From: DATKYK01 sp034430255
GTDB lineage: Bacteria > Chloroflexota > Dehalococcoidia > E44-bin15
Assembly (NCBI GenBank): GCA_034430255.1
Contig: DAOUEU010000068.1
Location: 1 to 10,133 of the forward strand
Reading direction: 5' to 3'
Length of the DNA: 10,133 nucleotides
Part shown: in pieces, positions 1-7,807 of the stretch
Layout of the letters: each line of letters begins with the position of its first letter
Position numbering within the stretch: the first letter of the stretch is position 1
Notes under the pieces: generated by a model
The model's database searches: none
The model's input: the letters and a program-made list of their open reading frames with translations, nothing else
What the model was told of the DNA's origin: nothing
Made by a program: the position numbers and the translations under genes

Positions 1-1065
1 AGCGAGGCCTACGCCGATGCCGGTGTCGAGGCCAAGGATATCGAGGCCGTATGGGTGGGAACCCTCTTCAGCGGGATGGGGGGTCGCTCTGCAAGCGAGC
101 CCTTGAAGCTGCAGTACATTCCGGTTACCCGGGTAGAGAACGCCTGTGGCTCGGGCCATGAGGCGGTGAGGGGTGCCTCCTATGCTGTAGCCGCAGGTAT
201 CTATGACATCTGCCTGGCGGTGGGTTTCGAGAAGCTGAAAGACGAGGGAATGAGCGGCCTGCCGGGCATGGAGAATCACACCAATACCCACTATCAGTCA
301 AGCATGCCCGGCGTCTTCGCTATTATGGCCACCAGATACTTTAACCGCTACGGCCTGAGCCCCGAGGATGGTAAATCCATGCTGGCTAAGATATCGATCA
401 AGAGCCACCACAACGGCACACTCAATCCCAAGGCCCATTTGAGAAGGGAGTTAACCCTGGAGCAGGTTTTGAATGCTCCCATTATTGCTTGGCCGCTGGG
501 TCTATTCGACTGCTGCGGTGTCTCCGACGGCGCTTCTGCCGCTATCATCACCCGCGCCGATATGGCTAAGAAGTTCCGCCCCGATCCGGTGTATATAAAG
601 GCACTTCAGATATGTGCCAGCCCCACATCGGGCCGGATGACCTCAGAATATGACTATACCCACGTCGAAGAGGCCTACCGTGCCGGCGTGGCGGCCTACG
701 AGGAGGCGGGTATTAAAGATCCCCGAAAGGAAATAAGCATGGCTGAGGTCCACGATTGCTTCTCCATCACCGAGGCAGTTACCATGGAGGATCTCCAGTT
801 CAGCCCTCGGGGTCAGGTGAAGGGGGACATCGAGGCGGGCACTTTTCACCTCGACGGCGCTCTGCCAGTGCAACCCGATGGAGGGCTGAAGTGCTTCGGA
901 CACCCCATAGGTGCTTCCGGCATCAGGATGATATACGAGCTTTACCTTCAGCTTCAGGGCAGGGCTGACAAGCGTCAGATAAAGGATCCGAAGATTGGCC
1001 TGGCTCATAACATGGGCAATGAGCCCTACGCTCCTGTAGTTAGCGTCTGCATCGTTGGGCTCTAG
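1..1065 (+). CDS. Thiolase, SCP2/lipid-transfer type (acetyl-CoA acetyltransferase-like), 5' end cut off
   Basis: The frame is open from base 1, so the gene enters from the left; about 354 codons are visible. Family members are roughly 390 residues, so some 35-40 N-terminal residues are probably missing. The nucleophilic Cys lies in ENACGSGHEA (Cys codon 145-147). AEVHDCFSITE carries the HDCF signature of SCP2-type thiolases. GGLKCFGHPIGASG carries the catalytic His (codon 901-903). The end, GLAHNMGNEPYAPVVSVCIVGL minus its last few residues, has the HN-G motif of this class rather than the CxG loop of classical thiolases. Established for the family: cytosolic condensation or cleavage of beta-ketoacyl-CoA. 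The exact acyl chain cannot be read here. The HMG-CoA synthase or DUF35 partners often found beside archaeal-type members are not seen downstream. The next gene, 242 bp on, is an acyl-CoA mutase, which fits acyl-CoA metabolism. Confidence 0.9.
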   Translation, partial: SEAYADAGVEAKDIEAVWVGTLFSGMGGRSASEPLKLQYIPVTRVENACGSGHEAVRGASYAVAAGIYDICLAVGFEKLKDEGMSGLPGMENHTNTHYQSSMPGVFAIMATRYFNRYGLSPEDGKSMLAKISIKSHHNGTLNPKAHLRRELTLEQVLNAPIIAWPLGLFDCCGVSDGASAAIITRADMAKKFRPDPVYIKALQICASPTSGRMTSEYDYTHVEEAYRAGVAAYEEAGIKDPRKEISMAEVHDCFSITEAVTMEDLQFSPRGQVKGDIEAGTFHLDGALPVQPDGGLKCFGHPIGASGIRMIYELYLQLQGRADKRQIKDPKIGLAHNMGNEPYAPVVSVCIVGL

Positions 1066-1243
1066 CCCCACATACTTCACTTCCGGACTTACCCCATGAC
1101 AGCAAAGTAAAGGAGCGGGACGGCACGAAATTCGACCTCGAGTTTCCCAATGCGGTAAATGTCACAGTTGCCCCGAAGATGCTTTAGTTAGTACATTGCT
1201 CGCTATGCCAACCAGAATATTTTCCAAGCTACAACCTTATAAC

Positions 1244-1259
1244 TAAACGGTCAGGTTTA
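1244..1259. promoter_or_regulatory. Possible operator dyad upstream of the mutase
   Basis: TAAAC at 1244-1248 and GTTTA at 1255-1259 form perfect 5-bp arms around the 6-bp spacer GGTCAG. The site is about 50 bp upstream of the mutase start and directly abuts a TATAAC hexamer at 1238-1243 that could be a -10 box. I see no good -35 for that hexamer. Dyads of this size and AAAC/GTTT flavour are used by TetR-family regulators of acyl-CoA genes, but no regulator gene is in the window. This is inference from symmetry and position only. Confidence 0.25.
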
Positions 1260-1296
1260 AGTAAGGAATGGCTTCAACAATCGAGGGGAATAGTTT

Positions 1297-1301
1297 GGAG
1301 G
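1297..1301 (+). promoter_or_regulatory. Strong Shine-Dalgarno site fixing the mutase GTG start
   Basis: GGAGG ends 6 bases before the GTG at 1308. This supports GTG (reading MFDKQKL...) as the start. The resulting N-terminus has the length expected before the conserved mutase barrel. Confidence 0.8.
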
Positions 1302-1307
1302 TGCAGT

Positions 1308-2975
1308 GTGTTTGATAAGCAGAAGCTCGCGGAGATTAAAAAATCCCGGGCAGAATGGGAAAGGGAAGCCTCTGAGTCTACCCAGAGGCGAGCTCCTTTC
1401 GTTACCACCTCGGGGATTCCCATTGAAGGGCTCTACACCCCGGAGGACATCGCCGGGCTCAACTACCTAGCAGAGCTCGGCTTCCCCGGCAAATACCCCT
1501 TTACCCGTGGCATTCACCACACAGGGCATCGCGGACGGCTCTGGACTATGCGCATGTTCGCTGGCTACGGTAGCGCAGAGGAGACCAATGCCCGCTTCAA
1601 ATACCTGCTTGATCATGGGGAAACCGGTCTAAGCGTTGCCTTCGATATGCCCACCCTTATGGGCTACGATACCGACGACCCACAGGCGGCTGGTGAGTTT
1701 GGTAAATGTGGTGTTGCCATCTCATCCCTCGCCGATATGGAGGTGCTTTGGGATGGCATCCCCCTGGACCGTGTAACCACATCGATGACCATCAACAGCC
1801 CTGCCAGTATCATCTGGGCCATGTACATCGCCGCCGCTGAGAAGCGGGGCATTCCCATGCAGAGGCTCGGGGGCACCATACAGAACGACATCCTCAAGGA
1901 ATATATAGCCCAGAATGAGTACATCTTCCCTCCTATGCCTTCCATGCGCCTTATTGTGGACACCTTCGAGTTCGGGATGAGGAACCTGCCCAACTGGAAC
2001 ACCATCAGCATCAGCGGATATCATATTCGGGAGGCTGGAGCCACTGCCGCCCAGGAGTTGGCCTTCACCCTCGCTAACGGGCTGACCTATGTCCAGGCAG
2101 GGGTGGACCGGGGACTCAAGGTGGACGATTTCACCCCCAAGCTCAGCTTCTTCTTCAATGTTCACAACGACTTCTTTGAGGAGATCGCCAAGTTCCGCGC
2201 CGCCCGCCGTATCTGGGCAAGGGAGATAGAGCGCCGTTTTAACCCTAAAAGTGAGCGCTCCCTGTGGTTTCGCTTTCATGCCCAGACCGCTGGCTGCTCC
2301 CTTACCGCGCAACAGCCGGAGAACAACATCGTCCGAGTCACCCTTCAAGCCCTGGCCTCAGTCCTGGGAGGGACCCAGTCGCTTCACACGAACTCTATGG
2401 ATGAGGCCTGGGCGCTACCGGCGGAGAAGGCAGCCCTCATCGCGCTTCGGACCCAGCAGGTTATCGCCCATGAGAGCGGGGTCATCTCAAGCGTCGACCC
2501 CCTTGGCGGCAGCTATATGGTGGAGGCGCTCACCGAAAAAATGGAGCAGGCTTGCTATAGCTACTTCCAAAGGATCGATTCCCTGGGGGGAGTGCTCCCT
2601 GCTATCGAGAAGGGGTTCTTCCAGCGGGAGATCGCCGAGGCTGCCCACCGCTACCAGCGAGAGATCGAGAGCGGGGAGCGTATCATTGTCGGTATAAACG
2701 ACTATGTTATCTCAGAACCCCTGACCATCCCTATCCTGGAGATGGATAAGGAGGGAGAGAAAAGGCACCTGGAGAGGTTGAATCGGGTACGCCGTGAGAG
2801 AAGTGCCACTGATGTAGCTGAAAGGCTTAGCGAGCTAAAGCGAGCTGCCCAGGGCACTGATAACCTCATGCCCCATATCCTTGAAGCGGTGCGCTCCTAT
2901 GCCACCCTGGGCGAGATCTGCGGCGTTCTGCGAGAGGTCTTCGGTGAATACAGGCCCGCTGAGTTCTTATCATAA
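1308..2975 (+). CDS. Coenzyme B12-dependent acyl-CoA mutase large subunit, isobutyryl-CoA mutase-like (methylmalonyl-CoA mutase family)
   Basis: Carbon-skeleton rearrangement of a CoA thioester by an adenosylcobalamin radical. The 555 residues form only the substrate-binding TIM-barrel subunit; the C-terminal B12-binding domain (DxHxxG) is absent, as in two-subunit enzymes. Visible landmarks: TRGIHHTGHRGR (66-77), GLSVAFDMPTLMGYD (107-121), GTIQNDILKEYIAQNEYIFPP (189-209), SISGYHIREAGATAAQE (234-250; Tyr238-His239 match Tyr243-His244 of Propionibacterium MutB) and LGGTQSLHTNSMDEA (353-367). With a constant offset of 5, Phe84 sits at MutB Tyr89 and Gln202 at MutB Arg207. Those two MutB residues bind the methylmalonyl carboxylate, and Streptomyces isobutyryl-CoA mutase has Phe80/Gln198 there. 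Ala111 lies where 2-hydroxyisobutyryl-CoA mutase has its key Asp. Isobutyryl-CoA/n-butyryl-CoA or a related branched acyl-CoA is therefore a better guess than methylmalonyl-CoA. GTG start with GGAGG at 1297. No small-subunit gene is in the window. Confidence 0.93.
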   Translation: MFDKQKLAEIKKSRAEWEREASESTQRRAPFVTTSGIPIEGLYTPEDIAGLNYLAELGFPGKYPFTRGIHHTGHRGRLWTMRMFAGYGSAEETNARFKYLLDHGETGLSVAFDMPTLMGYDTDDPQAAGEFGKCGVAISSLADMEVLWDGIPLDRVTTSMTINSPASIIWAMYIAAAEKRGIPMQRLGGTIQNDILKEYIAQNEYIFPPMPSMRLIVDTFEFGMRNLPNWNTISISGYHIREAGATAAQELAFTLANGLTYVQAGVDRGLKVDDFTPKLSFFFNVHNDFFEEIAKFRAARRIWAREIERRFNPKSERSLWFRFHAQTAGCSLTAQQPENNIVRVTLQALASVLGGTQSLHTNSMDEAWALPAEKAALIALRTQQVIAHESGVISSVDPLGGSYMVEALTEKMEQACYSYFQRIDSLGGVLPAIEKGFFQREIAEAAHRYQREIESGERIIVGINDYVISEPLTIPILEMDKEGEKRHLERLNRVRRERSATDVAERLSELKRAAQGTDNLMPHILEAVRSYATLGEICGVLREVFGEYRPAEFLS

Positions 2976-3094
2976 GGTTATAGTGGAAGGACATCGCCTC
3001 CGAGTTAAACCACAAGGCAGCTCGGGATATGGCTGTCCGGTGACTTGACTTCCCAGCCACAATAAACAGCAATGAACTGAAGGGGAGAAGAGCG

Positions 3095-4051
3095 ATGAAA
3101 GTGCTACTGACGGGGCCATTCGGAAATATCGGTACCGTTACCATCGAAAACCTGCTCCAGCAGGGGCATCAGGTGAGATGTTTTGACCTTAAAACGAGTG
3201 AAAACGAAGAAAAGGCGATAATATTCCAAAGCAAGATAGAGACGATGTGGGGGGATGTGCGCAAGCCTGAGGACCTGGCAGTTGCTGTGAAGGATCTAGA
3301 TGTGGTTATCCACCTGGCGTTTATTATCCCGATCACCAGTGAGATTGACCCCGAGGGGTCTCGGAAGGTAAACGTGGAGGGAACCCGGAACCTTCTTAAA
3401 GCTATGAAAAAGGCCTTTCCGACGCCCAGGATCTTGTTCGCTTCATCGACCACGGTCTTCGGCCCAACGCAGGATCAACCGCCGCCGCGTAAGCCCTCCG
3501 ATCCGGTCAACCCAACACAGCACTACACCCGCCATAAAGTAGAGTGCGAACAGATGGTCCGGGAGTCTGGCTTGGAGTGGGTCATCCTCCGCTTCGCTGC
3601 TGTAACGCCAGTGGCATTCAGGTTTGATTCCACCATGTTCTACCTCTCACTAGATTCACGTATTGAGTTCGCTCATTTTCGAGATGTAGGTCTGGCAGTG
3701 GCAAATGCCATAAGCTGTGATGAGGCATGGGGCAAGGTACTGCTCATCGGAGGAGGGCCGGGGAGCCAGATGTACTATCGAGACTATATCAGGCGCTCCA
3801 TGGAGACCGTTGGGGTAGGCAGGTTACCAGATAACGCCTTTGGAACCATACCCTCTTCATTAGATTGGATAGATACAACAGAAAGTCAAAGGCTTCTTAA
3901 TTACCAGAAACACACTTTCGAGGATTGGCTCGCCGAGAGGGCAGCGTTACTGGGATTAAAGCGGTATATGATCCGTGCGCTCCGTCCTATATACCGCGGC
4001 CGGATGCTGCGGCAATCACCCTTTTATAGAGCTAAGAGCGAGAATCAATAA
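3095..4051 (+). CDS. NAD-dependent epimerase/dehydratase family protein (extended SDR)
   Basis: A 318-residue Rossmann-fold oxidoreductase or epimerase, probably cytosolic. The nucleotide site is TGPFGNIG (6-13, GxxGxxG). Asp31 at the end of strand beta-2 (CFDLKT) favours NAD over NADP. GDVRKPED (53-60) is the adenine-ring Asp region, and VIHLAF (71-76) the usual cofactor-contact strand. The catalytic set is present: Ser117/Ser118 in FASSTTVFG, and Tyr144/Lys148 in YTRHK (YxxxK). Length matches small extended SDRs. The last ~35 residues (KRYMIRALRPIYRGRMLRQ) are basic and look like a tail rather than part of the fold. The ATG has AGGGGAG at 3081-3087 upstream. It lies 119 bp after the mutase on the same strand and may be co-transcribed. 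The substrate cannot be told: sugar nucleotides are typical, but the neighbours suggest acyl-CoA or lipid chemistry. Confidence 0.9.
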   Translation: MKVLLTGPFGNIGTVTIENLLQQGHQVRCFDLKTSENEEKAIIFQSKIETMWGDVRKPEDLAVAVKDLDVVIHLAFIIPITSEIDPEGSRKVNVEGTRNLLKAMKKAFPTPRILFASSTTVFGPTQDQPPPRKPSDPVNPTQHYTRHKVECEQMVRESGLEWVILRFAAVTPVAFRFDSTMFYLSLDSRIEFAHFRDVGLAVANAISCDEAWGKVLLIGGGPGSQMYYRDYIRRSMETVGVGRLPDNAFGTIPSSLDWIDTTESQRLLNYQKHTFEDWLAERAALLGLKRYMIRALRPIYRGRMLRQSPFYRAKSENQ

Positions 4052-4164
4052 GGGTCTTGCAGAACAGGTGTACAGGGAACCGATTAACCCCCTCAGGAAG
4101 ACAACCCCCGTAGCACCGAGCCCGAGATTAAACAGTGGCGACATCCCTTTTGGGTCTATTTTTT

Positions 4165-5211
4165 TCACATCCTGATATATTTCTTTTCGCCCATGCCGCT
4201 GAATCCATCAAAACAGATCCGGTTGCCATCGGGATCGACAATGTAACCTTCGAAGCTGCCGGTCGGGCCATGGTAACGTGTCTCCATAAGAACCAGATTG
4301 ATATAGATCGGCATGTCCTCAAGTGGCTTGAAGTATAGCATGACCACACCGTATTCATCCTGTATTTCCCAGACCTGCCCAACGCCCGAGGGCCTAGCGA
4401 TCTTAATAGGTGGCAGCGGATACATTTTACCATCCAGCCACAGGCAGTTTTCATTGTATTTCTCGTGGTTCTTCACCTGATTATCTGTGAGGTTGAAGCC
4501 GACAAGTCGGCCCCTGTCATCATAGCCAAGGGCCGTGACCCAGTCATATTTCATGACATATGGATAGTAGCCCTTGTGGTCATCGATGATCATGCAGCTT
4601 GAGTTTTTAGCAAATTCAGTCGTTTGATCGCCAATTTTGAGACTACCCTCAGCTGGCATGAGGGCTTTGTGTGAGTAAAGAGGGCGGTTCTCTGCAAAGG
4701 GCTGTACGATCACAATAGGCTCGGTTTCGTGGTAAGCGGTAAAGGAAGCCCGGCAGTCCGGCAGACCCCTGAAGCTATGCATGTTAAAATCCACAGTTAT
4801 TCGGCCGTGTTTGAGCTTGTTATGTATATCTATATTGAAATTGCGGCTGTGATAGTAACAATGCGAATCGCCGAGACCACTCGGTACCTTAAGCTGCCAA
4901 AAGGGAACCTTGCGCTCATAGCGGTACATGCGGCCCTCTGTCTTGTGATAGGCCATAACAAGGGCAATTCCGATTATCTTAGCGTTGTAGACTGCCAAGC
5001 AGACGAACCATTCATCGTTGGCGATTTGTGAGGCCTCCCATTCCTTAAGCCTCAGGTATTTAAACACCCGGGGCGTGCTAAAGCCAAGCGGCTTTTTAGC
5101 ATCCAGCAGGTTGATATGCTCGATGAGCCCGCTAAAGGTGCCCATGTTACAGCGGCCGTTGGTTACTGCCTCTCTCGGAGCGGGTAAGACTTCCCTTCTG
5201 TATTTTTTCAT
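4165..5211 (-). CDS. DUF2804 family protein, function unknown
   Basis: The 348-residue length suits the DUF2804 family. The N-terminal segment EVLPAPREAVTNGRCNMGTF (7-26) resembles the family's opening. Family-like blocks follow: a basic/aromatic region RYERKVPFWQLKVP (97-110), MIIDDHKGYYPYVMKYDWVTA (207-227), the Gly-Asn block GRLVGFNLTDNQ (234-245), YNENCLWLDGKMYPLP (252-267) and PTGSFEGYIVDPDGN (316-330). No signal peptide or membrane helix is evident; the composition suggests a beta-rich soluble protein. No biochemical role is established to my knowledge. The ATG at 5211 has only a weak GGA upstream; a later Met (residue 23) would cut into the conserved start, so the long form is preferred. 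It is last in a minus-strand run after the debranching-like gene, 231 bp away, and converges with the SDR. Family assignment is by recall of motifs, not by search. Confidence 0.75.
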   Translation of the reverse strand: MKKYRREVLPAPREAVTNGRCNMGTFSGLIEHINLLDAKKPLGFSTPRVFKYLRLKEWEASQIANDEWFVCLAVYNAKIIGIALVMAYHKTEGRMYRYERKVPFWQLKVPSGLGDSHCYYHSRNFNIDIHNKLKHGRITVDFNMHSFRGLPDCRASFTAYHETEPIVIVQPFAENRPLYSHKALMPAEGSLKIGDQTTEFAKNSSCMIIDDHKGYYPYVMKYDWVTALGYDDRGRLVGFNLTDNQVKNHEKYNENCLWLDGKMYPLPPIKIARPSGVGQVWEIQDEYGVVMLYFKPLEDMPIYINLVLMETRYHGPTGSFEGYIVDPDGNRICFDGFSGMGEKKYIRM

Positions 5212-5442
5212 AAAAAATCCACTGTTTTCCCGGTTAGCAACAAACTAAAATCGCCCTGCCAAATATGCTATAGACGTTCATATCCTCCCTGAGTTTCATA
5301 AAGAAGAGAGCTTATTCTGAAGGTGTTAACTGCCGCTGAGAACGAAGACGGGTCCAATTAAGAATTACTGCTACAACTTGGGTTCTCCCCATTTTACTTC
5401 CATCTCACCGCAGCAAATCCTATTACAGCGCCTACAAGGATA
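5212..5442. other. Intergenic gap between DUF2804 and debranching-like genes
   Basis: There is no convincing gene, strong promoter or T-tailed hairpin in these 231 bases. On the minus strand a 21-codon open frame (MKLREDMNVYSIFGRAILVCC) ends shortly before the DUF2804 start. GGGAGG lies within it, only 2 bases before an internal ATG, which is too close for a normal ribosome site. I do not call it a gene. Confidence 0.5.
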
Positions 5443-7641
5443 TTAAGGAATAATTACCACCTCAATACCAGCCTCGTTCTCAGTTACCTCGCATGTAGTC
5501 CCTTTGCCACGGCGTTCAAATCGCAGGTTTATAGTCCCTCTGCCTATGTAGAGATTTTGCACTGAGACAGCGCCAATCCATTGTGGCAATCTCGGTTTTA
5601 GGTAGAGCCTTCGCGAGTGAATATCTGCCTTAATGCCCAGCATTGATTGAAGGATCAATATGGCACTGCCGGCAGCCCAAGCCTGAGGACTGCAGCTAAC
5701 GGGATATGATACAGGTACAGCAGGAATCTCCCTTTCACGAGCGAATCCACAGAAGAGTTCCGGTAGGCGGTTACGAGTAAAGAACATGCTAGCCTCGAAG
5801 AGCTGTGACGTTATATCTTCCATCTCTTCAAAGTAGCCATATCGCCTCATACCAGCTATAATCAGGGAATTGTCGTGGGGCCAAATACTCCCCTGATGGT
5901 AGCTCATTGGGTTGAATCTGGGGCTTCTGCTGGTTACAGTTCGTATACCCCAGCCACAAGCCATATCCCGCGCGCTAAGACGCTTAACCAGTCGTCGTGC
6001 CCTCTCATCGGCGACTATCCCGCAAAACAGGCAATGCCCTGGATTCGATGTCACCAGGTCTATTGGCTTTTTGTCACCATCGATTCCCTGAGCAAAGAAC
6101 TGCTTATCTTCCAGCCAGAAATCGCGATTAAATCTACTCTTCAAGCTTGATGCCTTTCCGGTAAGCCCATGAGCAATATCGGTATCGCCCTTATGGCGCA
6201 AGAGCTCCGCCATATCAGAGAGGGCCCTATAGGCATAGCCCTGTACTTCAACCAAGGCTACCGGTGGCTCAACGGGAGTACCATCCGGGTAGGTAATTGA
6301 GGCGCGGCTATCCTTCCAGCCCTGATTTCTTATTCCGCCTGAGGAACGGCTAAAATACTCGATATAGCCATCGCCATCAAGGTCACCATAGCTTTCCATC
6401 CACTTAAGAGCGCCCTTTGCTGCTGGCATTATTTCTTCATATAGTTCATTATCATCAAGCCACCTCATCGTTTCGGTGAACAAGATCAAAAAGAGAGGGG
6501 TAGCGTCAACGCTGCCATAATAGGCAGAGTGGGGGATCTCTCCCAACCTCGCCATTTCACCCTTTCGTATCTCATGCACGATCTTGCCCGGCTCCTCATC
6601 ACGCCATGGGTCAACCTTAGTCCCCTGGTGCTTTGCTAAGAAGCGAAGGGTACCGGCGGCGATCTGTGGGTTCAACATTAGCGTCTGGAGTGAGGTGATG
6701 AGGCTGTCCCGACCAAATACACAGGCAAACCACGGTATCCCGGCAACAGGTACCAGCCCCTCCGGCGTGTCCTCCATAAGGAGACGTAGGTCAAGTATAC
6801 TTCGTTTAAGTAGGCTGTTAAAGGTTTCGTTATCCGTATCCAGCGTGGTACATCCCTGCCACCATTTATGATAGTAATCCCGCACTTTGGTTAGGCAGCT
6901 TTCGAAAGAGCCTACTTTGCGGATTTTTTCCCCTTCATCTGGCTGAATATGGAAAGTAATGTCCAGGGGTGTTCGAGGTTTTAGGTTCAGGTCCCAGCTG
7001 ACGTTAGCGCAGGGAGGCCGACTTATTGTCCTGGGTATGGCCTCTAATGTTTCAGGAAGTAGGGTGCTCATACGGCGTCTTGGCCGATGATATGCGCACT
7101 CAGGTTCCATCTCAACTTTTTTAGGGGGCATTTCGAAGGTAATCACAGTGCGCCGCTTAACACCATCCAATCCGTGGTAAACTAGCACCACTTCGGATTT
7201 TGTAGCCTCTGGAATACTTAATTCGCCACTCTTATTACGCTCCCATCCGCGCACCTCGAATATGTCTAGGAAATCGTTCCCAAAAGTGATTGTTATCTCA
7301 AGCGGTACATTGAACCGATTGTGGTTATAAAAGCTAATACGCTCATAAATGGCATCCTTGATAGTGCGAGTGCGACGGATACTTATGGTTCGTGCCAGAG
7401 CCACATTGCCATCGGGAAGTTCTATGGTCGGGTTAGCCATCTGAACGATGGCAACGTAATTTTCATCAGCAGATGAGGACAGAAACCGCGGTTCTTTCCC
7501 GTTGAGCCTCATCTCGAGTATGCTCAGGTAGCGAGTGTCATGATAATATACGCCAAGCCGACGACGCCCCTCCGGCATTTCTCCCATATCATCGCTAACC
7601 GCTAAAAGCTCCCCCTCTTTTAGAACAAGCTGTTCAGGCAT
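5443..7641 (-). CDS. Glycogen debranching enzyme-like protein (amylo-alpha-1,6-glucosidase family)
   Basis: The 732 residues have two parts. Residues 1 to ~240 are a beta-sandwich domain of the debranching N-terminal type (VLKEGELLAVSDDMGE at 6-21, LGVYYHDTRYLS at 29-40). Residues ~250-700 are an (alpha/alpha)6-barrel glycosidase domain. Barrel motifs include PWFACVFGRDSLITSLQ (303-319, with Asp312), GKIVHEIRKGEMA (352-364), YYGSVDATPLFL (374-385), DGDGYIEY (422-429), NQGWKDS (439-445), EVQGYAYRAL (465-474) and HQGSIWPHDN (582-591). These match enzymes annotated as amylo-alpha-1,6-glucosidases, which hydrolyse alpha-glucosidic linkages. The debranching label is by homology, and many members have no proven substrate. 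No signal peptide, so cytosolic. ATG at 7641 preceded by AAAGGGAT. It follows the GT4 gene by 166 bp on the same strand, suggesting a paired synthesis/trimming function. Confidence 0.9.
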   Translation of the reverse strand: MPEQLVLKEGELLAVSDDMGEMPEGRRRLGVYYHDTRYLSILEMRLNGKEPRFLSSSADENYVAIVQMANPTIELPDGNVALARTISIRRTRTIKDAIYERISFYNHNRFNVPLEITITFGNDFLDIFEVRGWERNKSGELSIPEATKSEVVLVYHGLDGVKRRTVITFEMPPKKVEMEPECAYHRPRRRMSTLLPETLEAIPRTISRPPCANVSWDLNLKPRTPLDITFHIQPDEGEKIRKVGSFESCLTKVRDYYHKWWQGCTTLDTDNETFNSLLKRSILDLRLLMEDTPEGLVPVAGIPWFACVFGRDSLITSLQTLMLNPQIAAGTLRFLAKHQGTKVDPWRDEEPGKIVHEIRKGEMARLGEIPHSAYYGSVDATPLFLILFTETMRWLDDNELYEEIMPAAKGALKWMESYGDLDGDGYIEYFSRSSGGIRNQGWKDSRASITYPDGTPVEPPVALVEVQGYAYRALSDMAELLRHKGDTDIAHGLTGKASSLKSRFNRDFWLEDKQFFAQGIDGDKKPIDLVTSNPGHCLFCGIVADERARRLVKRLSARDMACGWGIRTVTSRSPRFNPMSYHQGSIWPHDNSLIIAGMRRYGYFEEMEDITSQLFEASMFFTRNRLPELFCGFAREREIPAVPVSYPVSCSPQAWAAGSAILILQSMLGIKADIHSRRLYLKPRLPQWIGAVSVQNLYIGRGTINLRFERRGKGTTCEVTENEAGIEVVIIP

Positions 7642-7807
7642 GACGTATCCCTTTATAATATACAGGTGTGGCTTCTAATTCTTGCTTGTGCCGGTTTGAT
7701 CCGGACCTTCCTGCTCACCTTCTCGCGGTGATACTGGCTCTGAAGTATATTCCCGAATATCGTGTGTCATATCCAGGGCTGAAGGTGCTAAGGGTTCTTT
7801 AGCAAAG

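Noticed and set aside
643..1080. 145-codon minus-strand frame inside the thiolase
   Set aside because: It is antisense to the conserved HDCF and GHPIG region and shows no independent motif.
1722..2348. 208-codon minus-strand frame inside the mutase
   Set aside because: It is fully antisense to a well-conserved mutase core and is explained as a mirror of high-GC codon use.
3045..3066. TTGACT ... AATAAA upstream of the SDR as a promoter
   Set aside because: The spacing is only about 12 bases, and no -10 lies at 16-18 bases.
4140..4166. CCC-TTTT-GGG followed by a T-run between the SDR and DUF2804 stops, as a terminator
   Set aside because: Only 3 bp pair before mismatches, too weak to call despite the T-run.
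4128..4454. 108-codon minus-strand frame at the end of the DUF2804 gene
   Set aside because: It overlaps the DUF2804 gene in another frame; the DUF2804 reading has the conserved motifs.
5227..5292. 21-codon minus-strand leader-peptide-like frame before DUF2804
   Set aside because: No ribosome site at a workable distance and no attenuator-type hairpins after it.
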